Origin: Haematobia irritans
Lineage: Eukaryota; Arthropoda; Insecta; Diptera; Muscidae
DNA length: 64,000 nt
Assembly: GCF_050003625.1 (NCBI RefSeq)
Contig: NC_134398.1
Coordinates: 111,762,145 to 111,826,144, forward strand
Direction: 5' to 3'
Shown here: in pieces, positions 53,633 through 64,000 of the stretch
Position numbering within the stretch: position 1 is the stretch's first letter
Layout: every line of letters starts with the position of its first letter
Made by a program: the position numbers and the translations under genes
Notes under the pieces: model-generated
What the model was told of the DNA's origin: nothing
The model's database searches: none
Seen by the model: the letters and a program-made list of their open reading frames with translations, nothing else

Positions 53633-54615
53633 TACATGTAAAAAATATGCTCGTTGTAGTAGAATTGCTCGGAAGCGATAAACAGTCTTGAGTTGCATAT
53701 TTTATAGCTTTGTTAGTATGAAGAGAAACAGTACTACTTTTCGTGCATCTATACTGCATGATTTGGTTGCAATAACGAAAACGACTGATCATAACCTAGT
53801 TTATCGTTTATTTTATTGCCACCGACACTACATGTGTCGATATTTTATACAATAATATTATTTTTTTTTGCGATATTTTTATACAATATTACAATATTAT
53901 TTTTTTTTTTCAATGCATGTTTGTAGTTGGCAGTGGAAACTATAAGAAAGTTGTTAGAGACTGGCCAAAGCTGTCTTTCTCTGCGACTCTTTAAAATATC
54001 GATGTTTCACAAATCTTCTAAATATATCTACTGTTTTTGTCTTTTCTAAACTAAATTCATTAAAGAGGTGATTAAGTTGTTTTTAGCCGAAAGCAATGAA
54101 CATTGATTTCATTCCATACCAAACTCATCGAATACAATATCTTATTATGGCTGTTTAATCAGCCGGCGGATTAGATAATGAATCATACTGCTGGGTAGCA
54201 TCAATGAGTTCTAAACTAAAACCCCTCCAAAAATAATGAGGTCAGACAACTACATTTAAGGATATAATTTAGCGTTTTTTCAATTCAATGTGCTGGCGCC
54301 TCATAGAAAACATCTCTAGACAGTTCTATGAGTCACAGATAAACAGAAAAAGCATCATCACCTTCTATTCAAGATTTGTATTTGATTCTTCATTCATGCA
54401 ATAGCTGCTGTTGTTATGCCCACCTTTACATGGTAAAGTGAAATGGAAAAAAATCAAATGATGACGATTACCAACAATAATCTAAAAATATAAATCCTGT
54501 GGCGTTTTATTTGCCGCCATTGCCGCTTTCTTTTGAATGATTGCGGCAATTGTTTGTTTATTAGGTTTAGTTTCGTTGTTCATTTGCAGTCGCATTAATA
54601 GTAGTCGATTAGCAA
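53633..54615. other. Unassigned interval, possible exon next to the DD37E copy
   Basis: Mostly AT-rich. At 54484-54612 the minus strand reads ANRLLLMRLQMNNETKPNKQ and on to AAIIQKKAAMAANKTPQDLY before a stop, better composed than its surroundings. It would be cut by the DD37E element at 54618. No domain recognised. Confidence 0.25.
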
Positions 54616-55359
54616 TAAAGGGTGATACGGTCAACATTTGGTCAATATAAACTTGACGAATTTCTTTCAATTTTGCATTTAAAAAACCTGAACACCTCTC
54701 ATTTTGAAGGTGTGTGTGTGTGTAGAATGTTGTCAAAATGCCGTCCAAGCAAGAAGAGCAGCGTATCAAAATTTTGCTCGCGCATCGCGAAAATCCGAGC
54801 TACTCGCACGCAAAGCTGACAAAATCGCTAAAAGTTGCCAAATCAACCGTTACAAATGTAATTAAAGAGTTTGGGAACGTTTCGCGACAGCCAGGAAGTC
54901 TGGATCGGGGGAAATCGTAAACCGGAAGCCGCTGAGACGACAAAGAGAGCTGCCGGTAGTTTCAAGCGAAACCCTAACCTCTCTCCGAGATGCCGCAAAT
55001 AAGCTGGGTGTATCGTCTACAACCGTGCATCGAGCCAAAAAACGAGCCGGACTATCGACTTACAAGAAGGTAGTGACTCCAAATCTCGATGATAAACAAA
55101 ATACGACGGCCAAAGCGCGATCCCGGAGGCTGTACACGACGATGCTGACGAAGTTTGACTGCGTGGTAATGGACGACGAAACCTACGTCAAAGCCGACTA
55201 CAAGCAGCTTCCGGGACGGGAGTTTTATACGGCAAAAGGAAGGGGAAAGGTAGCAGATATTTTCAAGCACATAAAACTGTCAAAGTTCGCAAAGAAATAT
55301 CTGGTTTGGCAAGCCATCTGTACCTGTGGCTTGAAAAGCAGCATTTTCATAGCTTCCGG

Positions 55360-56123
55360 CAGTGTTGCCAATTTGGTGCTTTTAGCACCAAATTTAGTGC
55401 TTTTTGATTTCTAAAAAGCACCAAATTTCCTTTTCGGTGCCTTTTCAAAAAAAGCACCAACTTGGTGCTTTCTGGCATTTTCATTTAGTGCTTTTGGTGC
55501 TTTTTTTATTTTGAACAGTATTAAGTAATTGATACACAAATTTTGATTAGACTTTCAAGAGCTGAAGAAACTCAAATTTATTGCCAAATATAGAATTTGA
55601 TTGTTATGAAGTTGGTATTGATTAAGTTTTAATTAATATTGTTATTTAGGGTATTCTGTAGGAAAGTCGAACGATGAGTGCCGAATTTTTGAATTTGGTA
55701 AAGATGTCATTAAAAACGTTTGTATTAAATTCACAACTGAAATAAGCAATAGACTCCTTCCATATATTAATATTTTGAAAGTTGAAAAACATCACTGATC
55801 AAAATGAATTGGACGAAAGCATTAAAACTGATCAAGGTGTATACTAGAATAGCGTTTCATAATGGTGAGTACTAAGTTTGAGTTTTTTGAGTGAAAACTA
55901 TATCAGTAAAAAAGGTATAAAATTATGCATATTTGCTGCAAATTTTATTATAACTTGATGGGGTATAGCCAAAAGCAAATTTTCACAAAGTTTGTATTCC
56001 TTAATGAATTAGTAACGAAAATTAATTGTGAAAACATGACTATTTTAGCAGCTAAACTCGATCTTAATACCCACCTTAACTTCATAAAATTCAATTCACA
56101 AAAGTTCTATAATACATCTTCGG

Positions 56124-56177
<54 letters not shown>

Positions 56178-56271
56178 TAGAGCATTTAATTTTCGATTTT
56201 GTGGTGGAAGGTATGTTAGAATTTATAATATATTTTTGGTGCTTTTTGGCCTTCGGGAGTTGGCAACACAG
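55360..56271. mobile_element. hAT MITE, 'ggtgctttt'-rich
   Basis: The ends CAGTGTTGCCAA and TTGGCAACACAG are inverted with one mismatch. GCTTCCGG flanks both sides (55352-55359 and 56272-56279). The undisturbed site 'catagcttccgggactgtca' is visible in the other DD37E copy at 21888. The outer 150 bp is packed with AGCACCAAA/TTTGGTGCT words in both orientations. No transposase. Confidence 0.92.
56128..56175. repeat. T48 homopolymer
   Basis: An uninterrupted run of 48 thymines inside the hAT element. The length is likely polymorphic and may be misassembled. Confidence 0.95.
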
Positions 56272-56796
56272 GCTTCCGGGACTGTCAACCAAGAAATTTA
56301 CGTGAGCAGGTGGTTCCCAAGGACCAGAACCCTCCCAACACGCCAGAGCTCCGCCCAATTGATAAATACTGGGCTATTGTCAAGCGGAACCTAAAGAAGA
56401 CCAAAAAAACTGCTAAGGACGAGCAGCAGTTCAAGGCAAACTGGCTTTCTGCGGCGAAGAAGGTGTACAAGGTGGCTGTACAAAATCTGATGGCAGGTGT
56501 CAAGCGTGAGGCCCGGCAATTCGGATTTGGAAAAGCGAAAGCCTAACTGAATATTTTTCCTGAATTTTATACTAATTGAACTTGAAAAAGAAATTTAATT
56601 TGATTTTTTAAATAAACGATTTCACCGATTTACACGCGTTTTCCCTTGACCAAATTTTGACCGTACCACCCTTTATAAATAAAGGCTTTAGTCTATACGA
56701 ATCGTAATTCTAAGAAACAGGTTCGCCAGAAAAACTAAGCTTTGACTCAAACATGATTGTTTCGAAATGGAATTGTTTTTTTTTTTCCTATGTCTA

Positions 56797-57120
56797 CACC
56801 CTCAAAAAAAAAAAAAACGCTTCTCTAACATATGTTGCAAACATATTTTGCAGAAAGCACATATATTATTGGATACTGCCGAAACATTAATATGGTAGGT
56901 TAGGTTAGGTTAGGTGGCAGCCCGATGAATCAGGCTCACTTATACTATTCAGTCCATTGTGATACCACATTGGTGAACTTCTCATTAATATGTTTGTTTT
57001 ATGTGAACATATATGTTTGGAAGCATTTGGAGCCCAAAAATATTATATATATATAGAATTTGTAATACAAATAATGTTGAAGAAATTATTACCCATGTAT
57101 GCAAGGCGGACATGGTAACC
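56797..57120 (-). mobile_element. Family-C end fragment, split by a SINE
   Basis: Starts CACCCTCAAAAAAAAAAA after TA (56795-56796) and continues 'acatatgttgcaaacatatt'. It is interrupted at 56895-56982 and resumes 'attaatatgtttgttttatg', reaching a scrap of module A near 57096-57125. Confidence 0.65.
56895..56982 (-). mobile_element. 5'-truncated SINE with 10-bp target duplication
   Basis: Minus-strand SINE tail: on the plus strand (AGGTT)n, then 'ggcagcccgatgaatcaggc' to 'ttggtgaacttctc'. CATTAATATG is duplicated at 56885-56894 and 56983-56992. Confidence 0.9.
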
Positions 57121-57703
57121 ATTGCAAAAGTGACTTAGCACCACAGGATGATTTAGGTTGCAATAGATCATATACGTCAAACTTTGTCATTATAAATAAC
57201 TCCATTGCTAATATAGTAAGTATAAGGTACGGAGTAGTTCATTTTAGTATTTAAGAAGTAAGAATTTCGAAATTGGTTGTAAAAATTCAAAATATAAGTA
57301 AATGTTCATTATTTTAACGACGCATTATGGAAATCGCAAAAAGTAGAATACAATTTAGTTAAATTTTTGCATGAGGTAGTTCATTACCCCATAAAACAGT
57401 TTACTTTTTTATGTTCAGGCTTGTCGTTGGGGTTGGGTTTGAACATCTGCTTTTCAATGGCATTTTAATCTACTTTGTCATATGTTTCCTCTGAAGGTCG
57501 AACTTTATTTAAAGACGTACCCATGAAAGAGCTGACTCATTATGACACGTTTTCACGATTAAAATAAGGCTGATAAATTGTGTGTTTTGTACAATACCCA
57601 ATGTTCATGTAAATCATATGAAAACCCATTCGAGGGAAAAGCAGTCACTCGAACTCGAACGAATTCTAGGAAGTTCTTTTTGTTTGTATTAGAAAACATT
57701 CCC
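57121..57703. other. Interval with a CACCGAA-element fragment, no gene seen
   Basis: 57235-57412 matches the right part of 51658-52148 ('gaggtagttcattaccccat'). The rest is unassigned. Confidence 0.45.
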
Positions 57704-57705
57704 TA

Positions 57706-57992
57706 CACAAAACATTTTTTTTCTGATTCAATCACGAAATTAATTGATCCAATTAATTTTTTAATTGAAATGTCTTAAATCACAGAAATGATAGTATCAA
57801 TTAAAAAATTAATTGAAGGTCAATTAAAGAATTAATTGAGCCAATTAAAAAATTAATTGATACTAATAATTTTTGTGATTGATTTTTGTTTCAATTAAAA
57901 AAATTGTTGAATCAATTAAATTTTTAATTGATTATTTTTAAAACTCGATTAAAATTTTAATTGGGAAAATGTTCGTGAGAATGTTTTCTGTG
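57706..57992. mobile_element. AATT-rich MITE, complete copy
   Basis: TA (57704-57705 and 57993-57994) flanks CACAAAACATTTTTTTTCTG and, inverted, CACAGAAAACATTCTC. The interior consists of CAATTAA/TTAATTG words such as 'tcaattaaaaaattaattga', which is itself a palindrome. This copy defines the family ends. Confidence 0.75.
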
Positions 57993-57994
57993 TA

Positions 57995-58670
57995 CGGGAA
58001 ATTGGTGCAATTTGCTACAAACGGCCCTATCACAGTTTGCTCCAGGTTGGCGCAATTTTTCATATAAGTTATTGATTTCTATGCTGTTTTGATACTAAAA
58101 TATTATTGTACATTGTTGTACACATTTACTGAAATACAGTTATCAGTTTAATCTTCAACATATTCTAAACGTTTTTCCTTTCTGAAGCAATTCGGATGCT
58201 GATTGGTTCATAAGGATCTGTACTAAGTTTTACCAGGACGGATTTTTTGGAATGAGTCCAAATTGTGTCATAAAGTGTTAATAACAAACCTAAAGGACCG
58301 GTTCCCTCCACACGTTTTGACCAGGCCTGTGACTGTTCCATACACATCAGAGACTAGTCCAGCACCAGTTATGGGGTTTGTGTTGATTGTCAAAAAGAAG
58401 TATTTGCAAATTTTTGGTCTGATAATCATTTCAAATTTTGTAAATGAGTTTACTTTTTTCTGAACTCATATTGTATACGGTTGACTCCAGTTCAGAGAAT
58501 GAAGCCGACTTAATTTTGTCGGCGGAGGATGGCACTAAATTTTTGTCTCCGGCGGCGGCTGGACGGCTAAGCCAAAATACATATATCTATTCGGCGTCGG
58601 ACAATTATCCATTATAAAATTAATTTGAAGTTATCCAAATGGTAATGGGATTAGTTGTACAACGAATCTT
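57995..58670. other. Interval without recognised gene
   Basis: Short frames only. A GC-richer patch at 58518-58570 with 'ggcggcggctggacgg' is not assignable. Confidence 0.4.
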
Positions 58671-58671
58671 A

Positions 58672-58985
58672 CACACAAAAAATTATCACCAACATTTTTT
58701 CAATTAAACATTTAACTGAATTTGGAAACGGATTCAATTAATATGTTAATTGATTCAATTAATAATTTAATCAAATCTGAATAAAAACCAATTAAAAAAA
58801 TGATTGATATTTGTTACGTATCAAATTAAAATATTAATTGATTCAATCAATTTGTTAATCAACTCGTTAATCAACTCAATCACGTTTGTAATTGAAAATT
58901 ATTTCAATTACAAACGTGATAGAAATTTTTTCCGCTTCCAATTACACATGTGATTGATCCAATCAACTTTGTGATTGAAATTAAA
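58672..58985. mobile_element. AATT-rich MITE copy
   Basis: Starts near 'acacacaaaaaattatcacc' and continues with CAATTAA/TTAATTG words. Near 58880-58920 'aattacaaacgtgat' and its inverse form a hairpin. The right end is unclear. Confidence 0.55.
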
Positions 58986-59667
58986 TAATTTTGAGCAATG
59001 GAAAGAGCGAAAAGAGAACAAGAGAATGGGTATTTATTAAAAAATGTATGATGGAGAGATCAGTCTGTGGAAGTAACTCGTAACGAACGGTTGGGTTTTT
59101 GTTTTTCGCGTAAATTGAAAAACATGATTGGCGACATTCTGTCTGCTGCATTCAAAATGTCTGCATAAATATTTTGAACGCAACAACATATCATAGCAAA
59201 GGGTTGAAATAAATAAAGTGTGCAACAACAAATGACCACGTGGTAAACGTTTGAAAAAATATATGACAGAACGCATTAGAAATTACCTGTGTTTGTGTTT
59301 TGTGGTATTGTAAAAATGGAAAACAATCTACGTTTATTGAAGGTAAGACATTGTGAAATGTGAATACCGTTTTCCATTGAAGCCTGTTTACATTAAACAA
59401 ACTAAAATAATATATTTTTTATTCATTTCTTTTAGTGACCAATTTTATTTCGTGAAATTGGTCAATCAATCAACTCCGTCATTTTATCAAATATATACGA
59501 ATATGTTTGCAATCAAAAGGTGGGTACCATATTGATCTTTTAAAATTATAATTTTTTTTCACTCCTAGTTTTCTTAAAACCAAGAGCGGTATGGGTTTGT
59601 TGGTATGGGTCTTGAAGTTGCGAAGTAGCTTGAATTTTGACATGAGATTGAATTTTTGTTTTACCTG
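58986..59667. other. Interval without recognised gene
   Basis: No gene or repeat recognised. Confidence 0.4.
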
Positions 59668-60616
59668 CACCCTCACAAAAAATCGCTTCTGTAACATATA
59701 CTCCCAAACATATTTTGCTTCAAGCATATACATTTTTGGGTATTGCCCAAACATTTATATGTTTGATCTCTTCCAATATATAATATGTTTGAAAGCATAT
59801 TGGTCTAAACAATATATGTTTGGGTAGTCTAAGTTCCACACATTTTGTATTTTTACATCCAAATTCAATAATGTTGTCTTCCAAAAACCAATATGTTATT
59901 ATGTGAACATATAATATGTTTGGAAGCATTTTGCACCCAAAAATATTATATGCTTAAAAAAATTCTCCCAAACAATATTGTGCTCAAAATTTTATTTATT
60001 TATTTATTTATACATTTACAATCATAATGAATTATGAAAATAAACAGGTAATATAGGTGCTAACAACATAGGTTTTCGACCTGAATGCTCAAAATTTTGT
60101 TTCTGCCTAATTGTATATTCCCCACATCTTTCTCACTTCCACGAGATTTTTTAGTTCTTAGCACCTTTTTCTGTAATACAAACATTGTAGAAGAAATTAT
60201 TCAATTTTATGATTTTTTTTATTTTAATTTTACCTTTTGCCGGACGGGGATTCGATCAGCGCACCACACAGTTTGTAAGGATCAAAGAAGTAGCTGATCA
60301 ATTGCCCAAGGAAAAATAAAATGTTAATTTTGTAATAACAAGCAACAACCACCAACTTAATTCAATATCGCTTCCTGTTAAATAGCGCTCCAAGCTACTA
60401 AACACATATATGTTTATAGGCTATTTCTAAATTAATATATGTTTGCATCCAAGCATATTATATTTACAAACATTTTATGTCCCAAACATAATATGTTCTA
60501 ACATATTAACATATATGTCCCAAACATGTTATGCTAGTTTATGAACATTATATGCTTGCACTCAAACATATAATGTTTATAGCCAAACATATGAAAAACA
60601 GTCTTTTTCATCCGTG
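59668..60616 (-). mobile_element. Family-B element, short form
   Basis: The ends CACCCTCACAAAAAATCGC and GACTGTTTTTCATCCGTG (60616, inverted CACGGATGAAAAA) are each flanked on the plus strand by TG. It matches 28520-29457 in structure, including the AAATA-repeat insertion at about 59995-60080 and the half module V near 60237-60282. Confidence 0.75.
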
Positions 60617-61389
60617 TGCCTTTTTCAGTTTGAACCCAAGTAGAGAGCAGTATATCTGATATATAAACTAATGAGCTGAATTATGTAATGGTAAAAAAGT
60701 TCTTTCTTTTGAATTTAAAAATATGAAAAATATCCGAAAATAATAAAAATATGTATTTTCCATTTATTTTTTTCTATTTCCAGAATTTGCAAAGTATCAT
60801 CAACATAATACCAAATATTACATTATTTTGCCATTTTTTGCCTTTGATTGGTTCAAGTTTTAATAGACGATTTCAATGTGTGGAAAATTTGGAAACGAAT
60901 TGTACTAAAATTAAATTACCGAGCTCCTTAATACACCTTTTTATGCTAAAAGACTACAACTGCAAAAGAAGATTATAAATCTGCAACCTGGAACTAAGAA
61001 TTGAACTTGATATTCTATGCAGGTAATGTTTAGCAAAATTAACTTTTAATTGAACAAAATTAAATTCGAATTATTCTGTTTACTTTCAGAAAAACTAATT
61101 TAGCTTATATGCTGCTGATTTATTGAAAATCTAGGCGCATTTACATATTAGAAGGAATATGCTGACATGGTTATTATGATAAGGAAAATAATGATTTAAT
61201 GATAATTTTTTCACCCTATAGTTGTTATTGATAGTAATTGTATGTGTAAGTTATGTTAGAAAAAAACACAAATGACAAGAACCAAATTTATTTGTCTATT
61301 GCATAATTCAAAACATAATAAAATATTAGGTATGTTTTATAAGAAACACATATTTTCTTTTATTTCAAATAAAACTAAATACAATTTTT
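60617..61389. other. AT-rich interval, no gene seen
   Basis: A 65-codon frame after 'ctatttccag' (60783-60978) has AT-biased codons and no recognisable motif, so I do not call it a gene. Confidence 0.4.
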
Positions 61390-61605
61390 GATTGAAATTT
61401 ATAGCCAATTTCAATTGATTATTTAATTGATTGATTTTTGTCGCGAAATTAATTAAAATTTTAATTGATTCAATTAAAACTGTGATTGAATTTTATGTTA
61501 AAAATCGTTTTTAATTGATTTTTGCGATTGAAGACATTTCAATTAAAAAAATGATTAAATCCGCGATTTTCGTGATTGAAATCAAAAAATATTTTTTTGT
61601 GGGAA
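61390..61605. mobile_element. AATT-rich MITE copy
   Basis: 'aattaaaattttaattgatt' and 'gattgaagacatttcaatta' match 45801-45957 and 46189-46449. It ends 'aaatatttttttgtggg'. Confidence 0.55.
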
Positions 61606-62485
61606 CAATCAAATTTCATTATTTCTTTAAAATTTTCTTAGCTTAATTTTCGCAAAACTATTATAGCAGCTAGATATTGATTGATTGTGGGTAGAAGATT
61701 CCAAATTGGTAAAAATACAACTATTAATAGTAAATCTTTCTGATTTATATCAATATTTTTGATTAATTGGCGGAAATGGAGTAATAAAAATAAATTTTCA
61801 TAAGTTGGAAATACGAAAGAAAGCTTTCGTACGAGTCAGGGGCAAAAGGCATCACGGTTGCCAGATATTTTCAGGAGAGATCGCCAAATGTTCGGAAGTA
61901 TATCGCCATACAATCCCCATCCTAAAAATGCTTCCCATAAAAAATCACCAAAGAAAATTTGATATAGATATTCTAGGTATTTGGATTGTATTACAGAAAC
62001 ATACAAAAACAATCTCACATTACGAGGGCAGTTCGGAAACTTCTTAGCCTAGCACAAAAAGCGCGGTGTAAACAGAAAAAAGTTAGGTGTTTTGGAAACT
62101 TCCATCCCTGTTATGAACACATGTTAAATTTTGTTTCGATCTGGCAACTCCTTCATATAGAAACAAGTGTTCAAAAAAGACGCATCCGCTATTTTTTTAC
62201 AATGGAAAAATTAGAAATGCGTGCCGTCATTAAATATTTACATAAAAAGGTTTATCGGGACAAGAAATTCACAATGATATGGTGAATGTGTTAGGTGAAA
62301 GTGCTCCTTCATATGCAACAGTAAAAAATTGGGTTGCTGAATGTAAACGTGGTCGTACAAGCATTGAAGATGAACCACGTAGTGGACGTCCAAAAACAGC
62401 AACAACAGAAATTGTAGCCATAGTGCATGATATGGTATTAAATGATCGACGAATAAAAGTGTGTGAAATTGCTAATATCATGGGC

Positions 62486-62657
62486 ATCTCAAATGATCGA
62501 GTCCATTTAATTTTGCAAGAAGAACTACAGATGAAAAAGCTTTCTGCAAGATGGGTGCCGCATTTGTTAACATCTCAAATGATCGAGTCCATTTAATTTT
62601 GCAAGAAGAACTACAGATGAAAAAGCTTTCTGCAAGATGGGTGCCGCATTTGTTAAC
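62486..62657 (+). repeat. 86-bp tandem duplication within the mariner gene
   Basis: 62486-62571 and 62572-62657 appear identical base for base, both beginning 'atctcaaatgatcgagtcca'. The sister copy at 12476 has one unit only. Confidence 0.93.
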
Positions 62658-63053
62658 AGTCGATCAAAAACGCATAAGAATGAACATTTCTCAAGCTTGT
62701 TTGGATCGTTTTAAGCGAAATAAAATGGATTTTAAGCGTCGTTTCATAACTGTTGATGAGACATGGATCCACCACCATACTCCAGAGATAAGAGAACAAT
62801 CCAAACAATGGACTGAAGCTGGAGGAAGTGCCCCAAAAAAGGCAAAAAAAAAAATTCAATCGGCTGGTAAGGTTATGGCAACGGTTTTTTTGGGACTTCA
62901 AAGGTATTTTATTGATTGACTATCTGCAAAAGGGAAAAACAATAAATTCAGAGTACTATTGCAACCTTTTGGATCAATTAAATGTACAAATTCGAGAAAA
63001 ACGTCCTGGCTTACAACACAAAAAAATAATTGTTCATCAAGGCAACGCACCAG

Positions 63054-63400
63054 GGAGCCACCGTGGTGCAATGGTTAGCATGCCCGCCTTGCATACACAA
63101 GGTCGTGGGTTCGATTCCTGCTACGACCGAACACCAAAAAGTTTTTCAGCGGTGGATTATCCCACCTCAGTAATGCTGGTGACATTTCTGAGGGTTTCAA
63201 AGCTTCTCTAAGTGGTTTCACTGGAATGTGGAACGCCGTTCGGACTCGGCTATAAAAAGGAGGTCCCTTGTCATTGAGCTTAACATGGAATCGGGCAGCA
63301 CTCAGTGATAAGAGAGAAGTTCACCACTGTGGTATCACAATGGACTGAATAGTCTAAGTGAGCCTGATACATCGGGCTGCCACATAACCTAACCTAACCT
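63054..63400 (+). mobile_element. Full-length tRNA-derived SINE with perfect target duplication
   Basis: Starts GGAGCCACCGTGGTGCAATG. B box GGGTTCGATTCC, conserved body, (CCTAA)n tail. The 15-bp AAGGCAACGCACCAG is duplicated at 63039-63053 and 63401-63415 and belongs to the mariner gene. This is the reference copy for the SINE family (347 bp). Confidence 0.95.
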
Positions 63401-63767
63401 AAGGCAACGCACCAGCGCACAAGAGTGTTTTACCAATGGCTAAAATCAACGACTTAAAGTACGAGTTGCTTGACCACCCACCTTATTCTTCTGATTTAGC
63501 TCCCAGTGACTTTTACTTGTTCCCAAATCTAAAAAAATTTCTTGCTGGCAAGCGTTTAATCTCAAATGAAGATGCAATTACAGTTGTAAACCACTATTTT
63601 GAAGACCTTGCGGAAAACTATTTTAATCAAGGGATAGAATTGCTAGAAAAGCTTTGGACTAAGTGTTTTGAAGTTTCAGGAGATTATATTGAAAAATAAA
63701 AATATTTTTGAAAAACTAACTATTCTCTTTCATTGATAGGCTAAGAAGTTTCCGAACCGCCCTCGTA

Positions 63768-64000
63768 TTGAATTCTTTAATTGGTAAGGACTTCAACAAG
63801 TCTGCCAAGTGGCCAATAGATGAATAAAACTTGTCAGCTTTATCTTTTTATATACAATATTGTAACACCGTCATATAGTTAAACTACAAAAAGTTAAAAT
63901 TCGTAATTTTGACACTCCACTCTGACGGTCAAAAATTTAAAAAAAAATGTTTTAACAAAAAATTTTAATGGTTTTTAAGCTTTTTGGCCATTAAAATTTT
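63768..64000. other. AT-rich end of window, no gene seen
   Basis: No gene. Near the end 'aaaaattttaatggtttttaagctttttggccattaaaatttt' forms a loose inverted repeat running to the window edge. Confidence 0.4.

Larger units (their letters stand above)
54738..56546 (+). pseudogene. DD37E transposase, frameshifted, deleted and interrupted
   Basis: Begins MPSKQEEQRIKILLAHRENP. A frameshift near 54885 ends the first frame (GNVSRQPGSLD), and a further small deletion lies near 54985. From 55025 the frame is restored and includes the first catalytic aspartate region DCVVMDDETYVKADYKQLPG (about 55168), lost in copy 1, up to SSIFIASGS where the hAT enters. After the hAT, TVNQEIYV is followed by a deletion that removes the second aspartate block. 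The rest is QNPPNTPELRPIDKYWAIVK, where the catalytic glutamate of copy 1 is replaced by aspartate. The normal C-terminus FGFGKAKA ends at 56546. Confidence 0.88.
54618..56673 (+). mobile_element. DD37E transposon, copy 2, split by a hAT element
   Basis: The ends AAGGGTGATACGGTCAACAT and its inverse carry TA at 54616-54617 and 56674-56675. A 912-bp hAT (55360-56271) lies inside. Otherwise similar to 21357-22403 but with a different part of the gene missing. Confidence 0.9.
62202..63699 (+). pseudogene. mariner transposase (DD34D), multiply disrupted
   Basis: Start MEKLEMRAVIKYLHKK, then a one-base loss at about 62250 shifts frame. The frame regained by 62280 gives SYATVKNWVAECKRGRTS and RRIKVCEIANIMGISNDRVH. 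An 86-bp tandem duplication (62486-62657) then shifts the frame again. The catalytic domain follows: first aspartate in TVDETWIHHHTPE (about 62753), a frame change in the A-run near 62845 and another near 62885. The second aspartate codon reads GGC, giving HQGNAP instead of HQDNAP, just where the SINE enters (63054). After the SINE, SSDLAPSDFYLF holds the third aspartate, and the frame is clean to the stop at 63697-63699 (GDYIEK). Confidence 0.9.
62021..63767 (+). mobile_element. mariner, both termini present, split by a SINE
   Basis: The ends TACGAGGGCAGTTCGGAAAC and, inverted, TACGAGGGCGGTTCGGAAAC are nearly perfect. Without the SINE and its duplicated target the element is about 1.38 kb, close to a complete mariner plus an 86-bp duplication. 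Subfamily not assigned. It is distinct from the irritans-type copy at 10139-12320. Confidence 0.92.

Noticed and set aside
55925..56305. 126-aa frame with a polyphenylalanine run
   Set aside because: Produced by the T48 homopolymer within a hAT element.
60783..60978. Exon after a splice-acceptor-like 'ctatttccag'
   Set aside because: AT-driven codon use, no matching donor or partner exon, no recognisable protein.
62021..63767. Intact autonomous mariner
   Set aside because: Both termini are present, but the gene has a frameshift, an 86-bp duplication, a lost catalytic aspartate and a SINE insertion.

Overview
The window looks like gene-poor, repeat-saturated nuclear DNA from a dipteran, most likely a calyptrate (muscid-type) fly. 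The basis is the strong AT bias, the absence of any long intact host gene, an irritans-type mariner whose terminal repeat agrees with the Himar1 type known from the horn fly, a tRNA-derived SINE ending in CCTAA repeats, and Helentron/DINE-1-like elements with a (GTCY)n core. The species is inference. Nearly every recognisable coding region is a decayed transposase or reverse transcriptase.

Layout. 1-5500: part of a TA-flanked element with two divergent tRNA-like modules, entered by a Tc1/mariner-type transposon (482-1301); then a broken LINE (2095-3420) and a TIR element (3430-4857). 5500-9610: a DINE-like fragment and a 2.7-kb copy of the tRNA-module element (family B). 10139-13350: two decayed mariners, the first split by a hAT MITE, followed by a short two-exon structure that may be a host gene tail. 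14600-18320: a SINE, then a near-complete Transib with a RAG1-like transposase, CAC-type termini and a 5-bp target duplication. 18950-24000: AATT-rich MITE, a hAT-like element with an internal 220-bp duplication, a DD37E transposon and a piggyBac-type MITE. 24000-28150: mostly unassigned DNA. 28161-32413: a family-C element filled with nested insertions. 32719-34803: a second, internally deleted Transib of a different family. 37105-42945: another family-C copy holding a hAT that itself holds a DINE-like element, followed by a long DINE-like element with a 29-bp and a 153-bp tandem array. 43868-46450: CACTGAA-family and other MITEs. 47335-51655: a DINE-like copy and a second long family-B copy. 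54618-56673: a second DD37E copy split by another hAT. 57706-61605: AATT MITEs and a short family-B copy. 62021-63767: a full-length but dead mariner split by a SINE with a perfect 15-bp target duplication.

There is no operon-like cooperation here. The biology is that of layered mobile elements. Because many target-site duplications are readable, much of the order of insertion can be worked out. The most notable points are two separate RAG1-like Transib families about 14 kb apart, and a DNA-transposon-like family that carries a pair of divergent tRNA-derived Pol III-like promoters, with two unrelated TA-specific transposons inserted at the same TA just upstream of that promoter in two copies.
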